Shown: one piece after another, positions 1-5,151 of the stretch | How the letters are laid out: every line of letters begins with the position of its first letter | Position numbering within the stretch: the first letter of the stretch is position 1 | NCBI GenBank assembly: GCA_021821705.1 | Contig: JAKACE010000172.1 | Location: 1-5,151 of the forward strand | Source: Actinomycetes bacterium | GTDB taxonomy: Bacteria > Actinomycetota > Acidimicrobiia > Acidimicrobiales > Palsa-688 | Length of the DNA stretch: 5,151 bases | Reading direction: 5' to 3' | The notes under the pieces: model-generated | Told to the model about the DNA's origin: nothing | The model's database searches: none | Seen by the model: the letters and a program-made list of their open reading frames with translations, nothing else | Program-made: the position numbers and the translations under genes

Positions 1-145
1 TACCCGTGCCGGCGCGGGCCGTGCCCGGGGGTGGGGCCGGCAGGATGGCAGCGCCGCCAGGCGCCGGGGCTGGCTCGGGCCCCGGTGCCGCCTGGTGCCC
101 TGGCGGAGCCGCGAGCGTGGTGTTCCTTCGGTTCAAGAAGCTCAC
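1..145 (-). CDS. Unrecognised Ala/Pro-rich protein, N-terminal 48 codons (partial at left edge)
   Basis: An open frame starts at GTG 145 and runs to the window edge with no stop. The GTG overlaps the TGA of the upstream receiver gene (GTGA). It sits 5 nt behind an AGGAGGAGG ribosome binding site (159..151) that lies inside the last codons of that gene. The visible protein begins MSFLNRRNTTLAAPPG and then becomes rich in Ala, Pro and Gly with little charge, like a disordered N-terminal tail or linker ahead of a domain beyond the window. Most codons end in G or C, as in the neighbours. I cannot name the family. Short basic starts followed by Pro/Ala linkers occur in secretion or pilus ATPases and in many regulators, but nothing here decides between them. 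The tight coupling suggests it is the third member of the kinase-receiver operon and possibly an output partner of the receiver (inference). Confidence 0.6.
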   Translation of the reverse strand, partial: MSFLNRRNTTLAAPPGHQAAPGPEPAPAPGGAAILPAPPPGTARAGTG

Positions 146-543
146 CGCGACCTCCTCCTGTCCTGGCTCTCTTTGACCACCGTCCCCACTGTGGAGAGCA
201 GCTCCCCGGCCGAGCAGCCCTTCACGAGGTAGGCAGCGACGTCGGCGTCCTCTGCCGCCCGTACGATGCCCTCGTCGTCGTACGCCGACAGCAGCACCAC
301 CGGGACGTCGGGATGGTCACGGCGCAGGACGTGGGCAGCCTCGGTGCCGCTCATGCCCTCCATGCGCACGTCCATGACCACCACGTCGGGTCGGGTGCTC
401 TCGACCAGGTCGATACCTTGCCTGGCGGCGTGCGCCACCCCGGTCACCTCGTAGCCGACATCGCTGAAGAGGCCGGCCAGCTCCTCGGCCAGCTGGGTGT
501 CGTCGTCTACCACCACGAGCCTTGGCATCCGGGCGGGGTTCAA
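142..543 (-). CDS. Stand-alone response regulator receiver (CheY-like, REC only)
   Basis: This is a single phosphoacceptor receiver domain of about 133 residues, the cytoplasmic partner expected to take a phosphate from the adjacent kinase. Counted from TTG 543, the acidic cluster D13-D14-D15 follows beta1 (RLVVVDDD). The phosphoacceptor is D58 (VVVMDVRM), with S86 after beta4 (VVLLSAYDD), the switch aromatic Y105 and the conserved lysine K108 (AAYLVKG). These positions match CheY spacing closely. The chain ends about 25 residues after the lysine, so there is no helix-turn-helix or enzymatic output domain, although partners of this kinase class are usually NarL-type DNA-binding regulators. 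Start choice: TTG 543 has AGGAGG (553..548) 4 nt upstream. GTG 561 would overlap the kinase stop as GTGA and could be used by coupling, adding 6 residues. ATG 528 would begin MPRLVVVDDD but lacks a well-spaced site. The family is certain; the exact start is not. Confidence 0.9.
   Translation of the reverse strand: MNPARMPRLVVVDDDTQLAEELAGLFSDVGYEVTGVAHAARQGIDLVESTRPDVVVMDVRMEGMSGTEAAHVLRRDHPDVPVVLLSAYDDEGIVRAAEDADVAAYLVKGCSAGELLSTVGTVVKESQDRRRSR
151..159 (-). promoter_or_regulatory. Strong ribosome binding site for the leftmost gene
   Basis: On the minus strand AGGAGGAGG ends 5 nt before GTG 145. It lies inside the Arg codons closing the receiver gene. This near-ideal site is the main evidence that a further gene begins at 145 and that it is translationally coupled to the receiver gene. 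Confidence 0.6.
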
Positions 544-557
544 GCTGCCTCCTGTGG

Positions 558-3311
558 TCACGGGGCCCCCACGGGCTCGCGTGTCGGGACTGCTGGGAGC
601 CAGACGGTCAGCTGGGCGCCCGTATTGGGGGCGCTCAGGACGTCGAAGCGGCCGGCCGCCAGCTCGACTCTCTCGCGCATGACCACCAGGCCGAAGTGGC
701 CACCACGCAGCAGATCTGGTTGTGCGGCCTCGAAGAACCCCTTACCGTTGTCGCGCACGGTCAAGCTGACGCCGTTGCCCGAGGGGCCCAGGGTGACTGT
801 TACGAGGCTCGCCTTGGCGTGCTTGGCCACGTTGACCAGCGCCTCCTGCACGACGCGGTACAGGACGGTCTCGCTGTTCGGGCTGAGGCGGGGGTGCGCC
901 GTGGACTCGAAGCGGGCGTCGGTGCCGGTGGCCGAACCCCAGGCCGATACGTGGTCGCGGATCGCTGCGTCGAGGCCGCCCTCGTCGAGGATGGGCGGGC
1001 GGAGCTCGCTCATCATCTGGCGCAGGTTCTGTATCTCGCCGCTCAGCTCGGTGCGTGCCCTCTTCACCAGCTCGCGGGCCGTATCGGTGTCGTCGCGCTC
1101 TAGGCGTAGACGGCACCGGTCGAGCACCAGCCCCAGGGCGGCGAGCCGCTGTATGGGGCCGTCGTGGAGATTGGCGGCGATCCGGGCCCGCTCGCCCTCG
1201 GCCACCCGTACGGTGCGGTCGAGCAGCTGGCGGCGGCGCAGCTGGGAGTCGGTGAGGTGCCTGTTGACGTTCGAGAGGGCGGCGGTGCGCTCCTCGACCA
1301 GTTCCTCCAGGCGCCGGCTGTCGAGTTGGGCCACCGCCTCGAGCCCGGCGGCCACCCGCGTGACCTGGCGCGACGCTTCGACCAGTGCCCGGGTGAGCTC
1401 GACGAGCTCGTCAGGAGCCTGGAAGGCGTCGAGCTCGGTCTCCAGGGGACGGGTGGCGGCCTTGAGCTCGGACACCTCGGCCGTAGGGGCATTGCTCAGC
1501 TCGCCGCGGGCTACGCCCTCCAAGGCCTTGGCCAGGGCCGGTAGCGCCTTGTAGGACAGGGTGTGGGCGGCGTGGGCCAGGTGCTCGGCCCGCAGACGGG
1601 ACGTGGCCGGGAAGATGGCCAGGACGACGATGCTCGCCCCCATCACGACCACCGCGAGGCCGCGCCAGACAGCTGAGTTGTTGCCGGCGCTGCCCAGGGG
1701 CAGCACCTCGAGGCTGGTGACTGCCGTTATTGTCACGAGGGCGGCAGCGGCCGTGCCCCAGGGCAGCGCCAGGTGCCGGTCGCGCCAGGCTCCCCGCCCG
1801 AGCGCGTTGCCGGCCTGACCTCGCCACCCCATGGCGAAGGCCCCCGAAAGTGCCGTGACGCCGACCACGGCCAAGGCGACCGGCCCGGCCGAGCCGATGG
1901 CGACCGTGACCACGACGGCCCAGGTCGTGCCCACCCAGGCACGTACGGGCCTGGGCACGCGCTGGCAGCGGCGCAGTACCGGGGGCGACAGCGCCGTAAG
2001 GGCAAGGGCACCGGCGGCGAGGCTCCCTAGGGCCACCATCAGACTGCCGCGGGGCCCTACGGCGGCGACGGCGCCCGCCACCATGCTGCTGACCAGGCCC
2101 GTCCCGAGCAGGGGAAGCCGGGGGAGCGTCCGCGACGGTTGGCGCTGTCGCGCCCCCGGGACGACGAGGTAGGGCCCGTGGAGCCCGGCGCGGGCCGCCC
2201 GGGCCGCGCCCATGGCCGTTTCTGCCAGGCCCGTGCCTGCTGCCGCCGCCCCCAGGGCTGCGGCCAGGAGCGCGACGCAGAGCATGCCTCCTGCCAACCC
2301 GGTGGCGCCCGGGCCGGCGAGGGGCTGGAGCAGGGACGCCATGGCCGATTTGAGCTCGGCCGACTTGCCTGCCTCGAACACGATGGTGGGCGAGGACAAC
2401 CCGGCGGCCCGCAACAGGGCCGGGATGGCGCAAGCCCAGGAGGCGAAGGTTGCGCCGACGGTGGTCCAGATGGCCCAGCGGGCGGCGCGCCCAGAGCGCG
2501 CCGCTGTGGCCGGCGTGACAGCCGGAAGGCTCATCGCCGCCAGGCACAGGACCACGACCGTCGTGGTGGCGTCGACGGCCACCGTCCCGGCTGAGCTGCG
2601 GCTCGTCAGCCATGCGCCCGACGGCAGCAGGTTGTGGCCGAGATCCCCGGCCGACAGGGAGATCAGGCCGCTCACCGTCACCAGGACGCCGCAGAGGGCC
2701 ACCAGGGCGAGGGAAAGGTGGACCAGGTGGCGAGCGGCAGGCAGGAGCGAGACGACTACGAGAGCGACAACTGCGGCGCAGGCGAAGGCCCACGCGTGAG
2801 CCGTACCGAGGGCACGGAAGGCCACAGCCGAGAGGAGGCCGGCCGTGCCCAGGCGGGCGGCCCACCACGAGACGGCACCCACCCCGGCGACGCCAGGCCA
2901 GCGCCCGAGCCAGCGGTCCACTCCCACCATGGCCGGGTCCGACCAGAGGTGGCGGGCGGGTGGAACCGTGCGCTGCTGCCCGCCACGGTGGGCACTCCCG
3001 GCCAGGTCCGAGGTGCCGTCGCCGTGGCAGGCCGCCTCCGAGAGGTCTGGCGCGGCAGGTTCCCGCCGGCTACGCCCATCCTCGTTGTCGAAGCTGGCCA
3101 GTTCGGCGGCCAGCACCAGCACTCCGGCACACAGGACGGCGAGCAGGAACGGCACCAGCGATGGGGGCCGGTAGCCGGGTACCGTAGCCAGGACGACGAT
3201 GGCGATCGGGGCGCTGGCGGCTACGGCGATGCCCGGGCGCGCCATGACCTGGACGGAGGACCGCCCCCTTGCCCCGGTCGCTCCCCACCGGCGCTGGCGC
3301 GGTGGGGTCAC
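558..3311 (-). CDS. Large multi-pass membrane sensor histidine kinase (HisKA_3/NarX-DesK type) with permease-like N-terminal half
   Basis: A protein of about 917 residues counted from GTG 3311. The C-terminus is a canonical HisKA_3 plus HATPase_c kinase. H716 lies in the segment ERARIAANLHDGPIQRL, and the HDxxxQ pattern (D717, Q721) suggests phosphatase activity too. The N-box is around N827 (EALVNVAKHAK), G1 is DNGKG at 854-858 and G2 is GHFGL at 871-875. The first 570 residues hold about 13-14 hydrophobic segments (near 27-45, 49-70, 141-166, 170-191, 196-219, 244-266, 278-302, 336-360, 402-419, 422-444, 457-494, 515-538, 549-569), with a polar stretch at 71-140. Residues 570-700 look like a helical, coiled-coil signalling linker; I see no PAS or GAF motif. 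The membrane part loosely resembles an APC-type permease. Its stimulus is unknown. Start choice: GTG 3311 has GGAG 8 nt upstream; TTG 3353 and ATG 3245 are alternatives. The stop abuts the receiver gene. Confidence 0.88.
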   Translation of the reverse strand: MTPPRQRRWGATGARGRSSVQVMARPGIAVAASAPIAIVVLATVPGYRPPSLVPFLLAVLCAGVLVLAAELASFDNEDGRSRREPAAPDLSEAACHGDGTSDLAGSAHRGGQQRTVPPARHLWSDPAMVGVDRWLGRWPGVAGVGAVSWWAARLGTAGLLSAVAFRALGTAHAWAFACAAVVALVVVSLLPAARHLVHLSLALVALCGVLVTVSGLISLSAGDLGHNLLPSGAWLTSRSSAGTVAVDATTTVVVLCLAAMSLPAVTPATAARSGRAARWAIWTTVGATFASWACAIPALLRAAGLSSPTIVFEAGKSAELKSAMASLLQPLAGPGATGLAGGMLCVALLAAALGAAAAGTGLAETAMGAARAARAGLHGPYLVVPGARQRQPSRTLPRLPLLGTGLVSSMVAGAVAAVGPRGSLMVALGSLAAGALALTALSPPVLRRCQRVPRPVRAWVGTTWAVVVTVAIGSAGPVALAVVGVTALSGAFAMGWRGQAGNALGRGAWRDRHLALPWGTAAAALVTITAVTSLEVLPLGSAGNNSAVWRGLAVVVMGASIVVLAIFPATSRLRAEHLAHAAHTLSYKALPALAKALEGVARGELSNAPTAEVSELKAATRPLETELDAFQAPDELVELTRALVEASRQVTRVAAGLEAVAQLDSRRLEELVEERTAALSNVNRHLTDSQLRRRQLLDRTVRVAEGERARIAANLHDGPIQRLAALGLVLDRCRLRLERDDTDTARELVKRARTELSGEIQNLRQMMSELRPPILDEGGLDAAIRDHVSAWGSATGTDARFESTAHPRLSPNSETVLYRVVQEALVNVAKHAKASLVTVTLGPSGNGVSLTVRDNGKGFFEAAQPDLLRGGHFGLVVMRERVELAAGRFDVLSAPNTGAQLTVWLPAVPTREPVGAP

Positions 3312-3397
3312 GCCGGGCGCTCCGGCAAGTGCTCTGTGGTCATGACCGCACAAGCCTTGTCGGCGGGTCGGCGCAGCGGATTTAGCCGAAGTGCCAG

Positions 3398-3409
3398 GTC
3401 GACGTCGAC
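3398..3409. repeat. 12-bp perfect palindrome upstream of the kinase gene
   Basis: GTCGACGTCGAC reads identically on both strands and is also two tandem GTCGAC units. It lies in the gap of about 150 bp between greA and the kinase, 86 bp before the preferred kinase start, where a promoter or operator for the cassette would be expected. No convincing -35/-10 pair is visible beside it; the nearest A/T-rich spot is around 3381-3387. A regulator-binding role is only a possibility, because short GC-rich palindromes also arise by chance in such DNA. Confidence 0.3.
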
Positions 3410-3461
3410 AAATGGGAGGGCGTGGCTCTTGGTGGCCGCGCTCAGTGGTGCGCTGACGCGC

Positions 3462-3926
3462 TCAGTCGCCTACGGAGACGATCTCCACCTCGAGCTTGCC
3501 GCTCGGTGCTTCGTAGCCGACGACAGCACCGGCGCGCTTTCCCATGAGCGCCTGCCCGAGGGGCGAGCCCGGCGAGATCACGGCGGTGCCCGAGTCGCGC
3601 TCCTCGATGGACCCGACCAGGTACTTTTCGACCTCGTCGTCGCCGACGTAGCGCAAGCGCACAGTCACCCCGGCGGCGACCTCGCCCGTGGGTGCCCCGT
3701 TGACGACCTCGGCGTCTTTCAACATGGCCTCGAGCTGCCGGATACGGGCCTCCATCTTGCCCTGAGCGTCCTTGGCGGCGTGGTAGTCGCCATTTTCGGA
3801 GAGGTCACCCAGCGCCCGTGCCGCCTCGATGTCGCGGGCGATGTCGACCCGGCCCCGGGTCCGCAGGTCGTCCAGCTCTGCCTGCAACCGCTCGAAGGTC
3901 GCAGGCGACAACTTGGTAGTGGCCAT
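3462..3926 (-). CDS. greA: Transcription elongation factor GreA
   Basis: GreA enters the RNA polymerase secondary channel and stimulates cleavage of backtracked RNA, rescuing stalled elongation complexes. The 154 residues are close to the usual 158-164. The N-terminal coiled-coil hairpin (about 1-75) carries the signature GDLSENGDYHAAKDAQG. Its tip acidic residues D41 and E44 fall at the same positions as the catalytic pair of the E. coli protein. The C-terminal FKBP-like domain (about 80-154) contains SPLGQALMGKRAG and closes with EAPSGKLEVEIVSVGD. The start at ATG 3926 gives the family's normal N-terminus (MATTKLSPATFERLQAEL); the frame stays open upstream, but that part does not resemble GreA. 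No Shine-Dalgarno sequence precedes the ATG, and an extended -10 box lies 7 nt upstream, so the message may be leaderless. It is transcribed divergently from the leuB leader, 100 bp away. Confidence 0.96.
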   Translation of the reverse strand: MATTKLSPATFERLQAELDDLRTRGRVDIARDIEAARALGDLSENGDYHAAKDAQGKMEARIRQLEAMLKDAEVVNGAPTGEVAAGVTVRLRYVGDDEVEKYLVGSIEERDSGTAVISPGSPLGQALMGKRAGAVVGYEAPSGKLEVEIVSVGD

Positions 3927-3933
3927 GCAGCGC

Positions 3934-3942
3934 AGGGTACCA
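3934..3942 (-). promoter_or_regulatory. Extended -10 promoter for a probably leaderless greA transcript
   Basis: On the minus strand TGGTACCCT fits an extended -10 (TGN then TANNNT) and ends 7 nt before the greA ATG at 3926. That spacing would put the transcription start at or next to the A of the start codon, as in many actinobacterial leaderless genes. No good -35 element is visible upstream, which fits an extended -10. No Shine-Dalgarno sequence is present, which agrees with leaderless translation. Confidence 0.45.
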
Positions 3943-3987
3943 GGGTGGGCCGCCGATACGCGGCCGTGGCCAGGCCTCCGAGGGTGG

Positions 3988-4016
3988 TTGCGAACGGCTG
4001 GCGCAGCTGCGATACT
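3988..4016 (+). promoter_or_regulatory. Promoter of the leuB leader (-35 TTGCGA, 17-nt spacer, -10 GATACT)
   Basis: TTGCGA (3988-3993) and GATACT (4011-4016) each match the sigma70 consensus at four of six positions and are separated by the ideal 17 nt. The predicted start is near 4022-4026, immediately before the leader-peptide ATG at 4027. The leader mRNA would then have almost no 5' untranslated region. The promoter lies in the 100-bp divergent region shared with greA. Confidence 0.5.
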
Positions 4017-4026
4017 AGGAAGGCCA

Positions 4027-4101
4027 ATGAACTCGACTACTGCACCCAGCGACCCCCACCAGAAGCGGTCGGCCAAGCCGGCTGTAGTAATTACCTGCTG
4101 A
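4027..4101 (+). CDS. Putative 24-residue attenuator leader peptide upstream of leuB
   Basis: The short frame reads MNSTTAPSDPHQKRSAKP then AVVITC and stops at TGA 4099-4101. AGGA (4017-4020) lies 6 nt before the ATG, though it may be untranscribed if transcription starts near 4023, making the leader near-leaderless. Codons 20-22 are GTA GTA ATT (Val-Val-Ile). These are rare synonyms here: by my count the visible leuB uses GTA for 2 of 28 Val and ATT for 1 of 14 Ile. The branched-chain codons sit 3-5 codons before the stop, which itself begins at the foot of the next hairpin. A terminator and then leuB follow. This matches the plan of branched-chain amino-acid attenuators, in which slow decoding signals shortage of charged tRNA. 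There is no leucine codon. The peptide itself probably has no function. It is too short for codon statistics, so the call rests on position, promoter and RNA structure. Confidence 0.6.
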   Translation: MNSTTAPSDPHQKRSAKPAVVITC

Positions 4102-4126
4102 CGCGCGCCCGCCCGGGGTGTGCGTC
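4100..4126 (+). promoter_or_regulatory. Attenuator pause hairpin (segments 1:2) overlapping the leader stop
   Basis: An 11-bp stem pairs 4100-4110 (GACGCGCGCCC) with 4116-4126 (GGGTGTGCGTC), including two G-U wobbles, around the loop 4111-4115 (GCCCG). Its 5' base lies in the leader stop codon, so a ribosome in the last leader codons would disrupt it. It would act as the protective 1:2 structure of an attenuator. If it is opened, 4115-4120 can pair with 4134-4139 and 4124-4126 with 4131-4133, which would occupy the 5' arm of the terminator (a weaker antiterminator, 9 bp with a 3-nt bulge). Confidence 0.55.
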
Positions 4127-4127
4127 G

Positions 4128-4157
4128 AACGACCGTCCCAGAGGGGCGGTCGTTTTC
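4128..4157 (+). terminator. Intrinsic terminator in the leuB leader (attenuator 3:4)
   Basis: The core stem pairs GACCGTCCC (4131-4139) with GGGGCGGTC (4143-4151), with one U-G wobble and the loop AGA. The stem extends by A-A-C/G-T-T pairs to 4128 and 4154. A run of four T (4153-4156) overlaps the end. It lies 26 nt after the leader stop and 57 nt before leuB, in the sense direction. It is therefore placed to abort transcription before leuB rather than to end a large upstream gene. Well-formed U-tract terminators stand out in DNA this GC-rich. Confidence 0.75.
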
Positions 4158-4196
4158 ATGTCCGGGCACAGCTGACACACATGACCAGTCCCGCAC

Positions 4197-4205
4197 GAGG
4201 AGGAG
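4197..4205 (+). promoter_or_regulatory. Ribosome binding site that fixes the leuB TTG start
   Basis: GAGGAGGAG precedes TTG 4215, with 9 nt from its last G to the start. An in-frame TGA at 4182-4184 and the absence of any ATG or GTG between it and the conserved N-terminus leave TTG 4215 as the only sensible start. Confidence 0.75.
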
Positions 4206-4214
4206 CGCCCGCAA

Positions 4215-5151
4215 TTGAGCGCCACTGACAACGCCCACCGTGTAGCCGTGATCGGCGGCGACGGCATAGGCCCCGAGGTCATTGCCCAGGCCCTCAAGGT
4301 CGCCCGGGCCGCCGGAGCGCGGCTCGAGACCGTCGACTACGACCTGGGCGCCAGGAGGTACCTCTCCGCTGGGGAGATCCTGCCTGACAGCGTCCTGGCC
4401 GAGCTGCGTGGTTTCGACGCCATCCTCCTCGGGGCCATCGGTTCGCCCGATGTGCCCCCCGGCGTGCTCGAGCGCGGCCTGCTCCTGCGGATGCGGTTCG
4501 AACTGGACCTGTACGTGAACCTGAGGCCGTTCCGGGCCGCCGCCAGCATCGGAGCGGGCGTGCCTGTGGACTTCGCCGTCGTACGGGAGAACACCGAGGG
4601 TACCTATGCCGGGGAGGGCGGGTCTCTACGCAGGGGCACTCCCCACGAGGTGGCCACCCAGGGTTCTGTCAACACCCGTTTCGGCGTGGAGCGCTGCGTG
4701 CGGTACGCGTTCGGGCTGGCGGAGTCCCGCCGCCGGCACCTGACCCTGGTCCACAAGACCAACGTCCTCAACTACTCGGGGGACCTCTGGCAGCGCACCT
4801 TCGAGGAGGTCGCCGGCGATCACCCCGATGTGAGTACCGCCTACAACCACGTCGACGCCGCTTGCATCTACATGGTGGAGTCGCCGGGCCGGTACGACGT
4901 TGTCGTCACCGACAACCTGTTCGGTGACATCCTGACCGACCTCGCCGGTGCCGTTTCCGGCGGCATCGGCCGGGCCGCATCGGGCAACCTCAACCCGGCT
5001 CGCACCGGCCCCTCGATGTTCGAACCCGTCCATGGCAGCGCCCCGGACATCGCCGGGACAGGCAGGGCCAACCCCACTGCTGCCATCATCTCGGCGGCCA
5101 TGATGCTCGAGCACCTGGGGCTGGCCGAAGAAGCTGCCCGTATCAACAAAG
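4215..5151 (+). CDS. leuB: 3-isopropylmalate dehydrogenase (partial at right edge)
   Basis: LeuB oxidises (2R,3S)-3-isopropylmalate with NAD+ and decarboxylates the product to 4-methyl-2-oxopentanoate, the keto acid of leucine, in the cytoplasm. The 312 visible residues begin [22 protein letters not shown]. Substrate and metal residues are intact: R94 and R104 ([16 protein letters not shown]), R124 and Y131 ([15 protein letters not shown]), K181 (HKTNVL), D214 ([10 protein letters not shown]), D238 and D242 ([10 protein letters not shown]). The NAD-binding signature is [20 protein letters not shown], with D278 favouring NAD over NADP. Spacing closely follows the Thermus enzyme as I remember it. 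These motifs argue against isocitrate or tartrate dehydrogenase. Family members are usually 340-360 residues, so roughly 30-50 C-terminal residues lie outside. Expression appears to be controlled by the leader peptide and terminator just upstream, and translation starts at TTG behind a strong ribosome binding site. Confidence 0.95.
   Translation, partial: MSATDNAHRVAVIGGDGIGPEVIAQALKVARAAGARLETVDYDLGARRYLSAGEILPDSVLAELRGFDAILLGAIGSPDVPPGVLERGLLLRMRFELDLYVNLRPFRAAASIGAGVPVDFAVVRENTEGTYAGEGGSLRRGTPHEVATQGSVNTRFGVERCVRYAFGLAESRRRHLTLVHKTNVLNYSGDLWQRTFEEVAGDHPDVSTAYNHVDAACIYMVESPGRYDVVVTDNLFGDILTDLAGAVSGGIGRAASGNLNPARTGPSMFEPVHGSAPDIAGTGRANPTAAIISAAMMLEHLGLAEEAARINK

Noticed and set aside
60..89. 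11-bp inverted repeat (60-70 with 79-89, loop 71-78) that resembles a terminator after the receiver gene.
   Set aside because: It has no T-tract and lies inside the coupled open frame beginning at GTG 145, where Ala/Pro/Gly codons readily create GC-rich dyads.
31..1554. Long plus-strand open frame of 507 codons.
   Set aside because: It is antisense to the kinase and receiver genes, which carry clear family motifs. Its product is low-complexity Ser/Arg-rich, typical of a GC-rich shadow frame.
1411..2868. Minus-strand frame of 485 codons in another phase.
   Set aside because: It overlaps the kinase membrane region out of frame and gives Gly/Arg/Pro-rich sequence without domains or a supported start.
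3437..3466. Direct repeat CGCGCTCAGT at 3437-3446 and 3457-3466, spanning the greA stop.
   Set aside because: There are only two short copies, it forms no good terminator hairpin, and one copy overlaps coding sequence; probably chance.
2634..4175. Plus-strand frame of 513 codons.
   Set aside because: It runs antisense through the kinase N-terminus and greA and across the leuB leader terminator; the protein is unlike any family.
4181..4228. 15-codon frame (ATG 4181 to TGA 4228) overlapping the leuB start, a possible coupling peptide.
   Set aside because: It has no ribosome binding site of its own, and leuB already has a strong one. Chance occurrence is likely.
3927..4238. Upstream extension of the greA frame by about 104 codons.
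   Set aside because: It crosses the divergent promoter, the leader peptide and the terminator, and does not resemble GreA. ATG 3926 gives the normal family N-terminus.
4626..5114. Minus-strand frame of 162 codons.
   Set aside because: It is antisense to leuB, whose catalytic motifs are intact throughout.

Overview
This is a GC-rich window (roughly 70% by eye) with GTG and TTG starts, stop/start overlaps of the GTGA type, a probable leaderless promoter and an actinobacterial-style LeuB. It looks like chromosomal DNA of an Actinomycetota member. The class cannot be fixed from the sequence; an Acidimicrobiia-like lineage is only a guess. I see no insertion sequence, CRISPR array, rRNA or tRNA, and no stretch over 300 bases lacks a gene.

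Minus strand, read right to left: greA (transcription elongation factor, 3926 to 3462) comes first. After a gap of about 150 bp comes a three-gene signalling cassette. It consists of a very large multi-pass membrane histidine kinase (3311 to 558), a stand-alone CheY-like receiver protein (543 to 142), and the first 48 codons of an unrecognised Ala/Pro-rich protein that runs off the left edge (145 to 1). The cassette genes are tightly coupled: the kinase stop overlaps or abuts the receiver start, and the receiver stop overlaps the next start as GTGA behind an AGGAGGAGG ribosome binding site. The three products are therefore probably co-expressed. The kinase should phosphorylate the receiver, which has no DNA-binding domain and so probably acts through protein contacts. 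The kinase's membrane half resembles a decayed APC-type amino-acid permease, so it may sense a small solute such as an amino acid.

Plus strand, diverging from greA across a 100-bp intergenic region: a sigma70-type promoter (TTGCGA, 17 nt, GATACT) precedes a 24-codon leader peptide ending Val-Val-Ile-Thr-Cys. This is followed by a hairpin overlapping the leader stop, an intrinsic terminator with a U-tract, a strong ribosome binding site and leuB. leuB encodes 3-isopropylmalate dehydrogenase for leucine synthesis; it begins at TTG 4215 and is cut off by the right edge. The layout is that of a ribosome-mediated transcription attenuator. Its control codons are Val/Val/Ile with no leucine codon, although the gene controlled is a leucine-pathway gene.

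The points most worth following up are the leuB attenuator and the permease-like histidine kinase coupled to a receiver-only partner.
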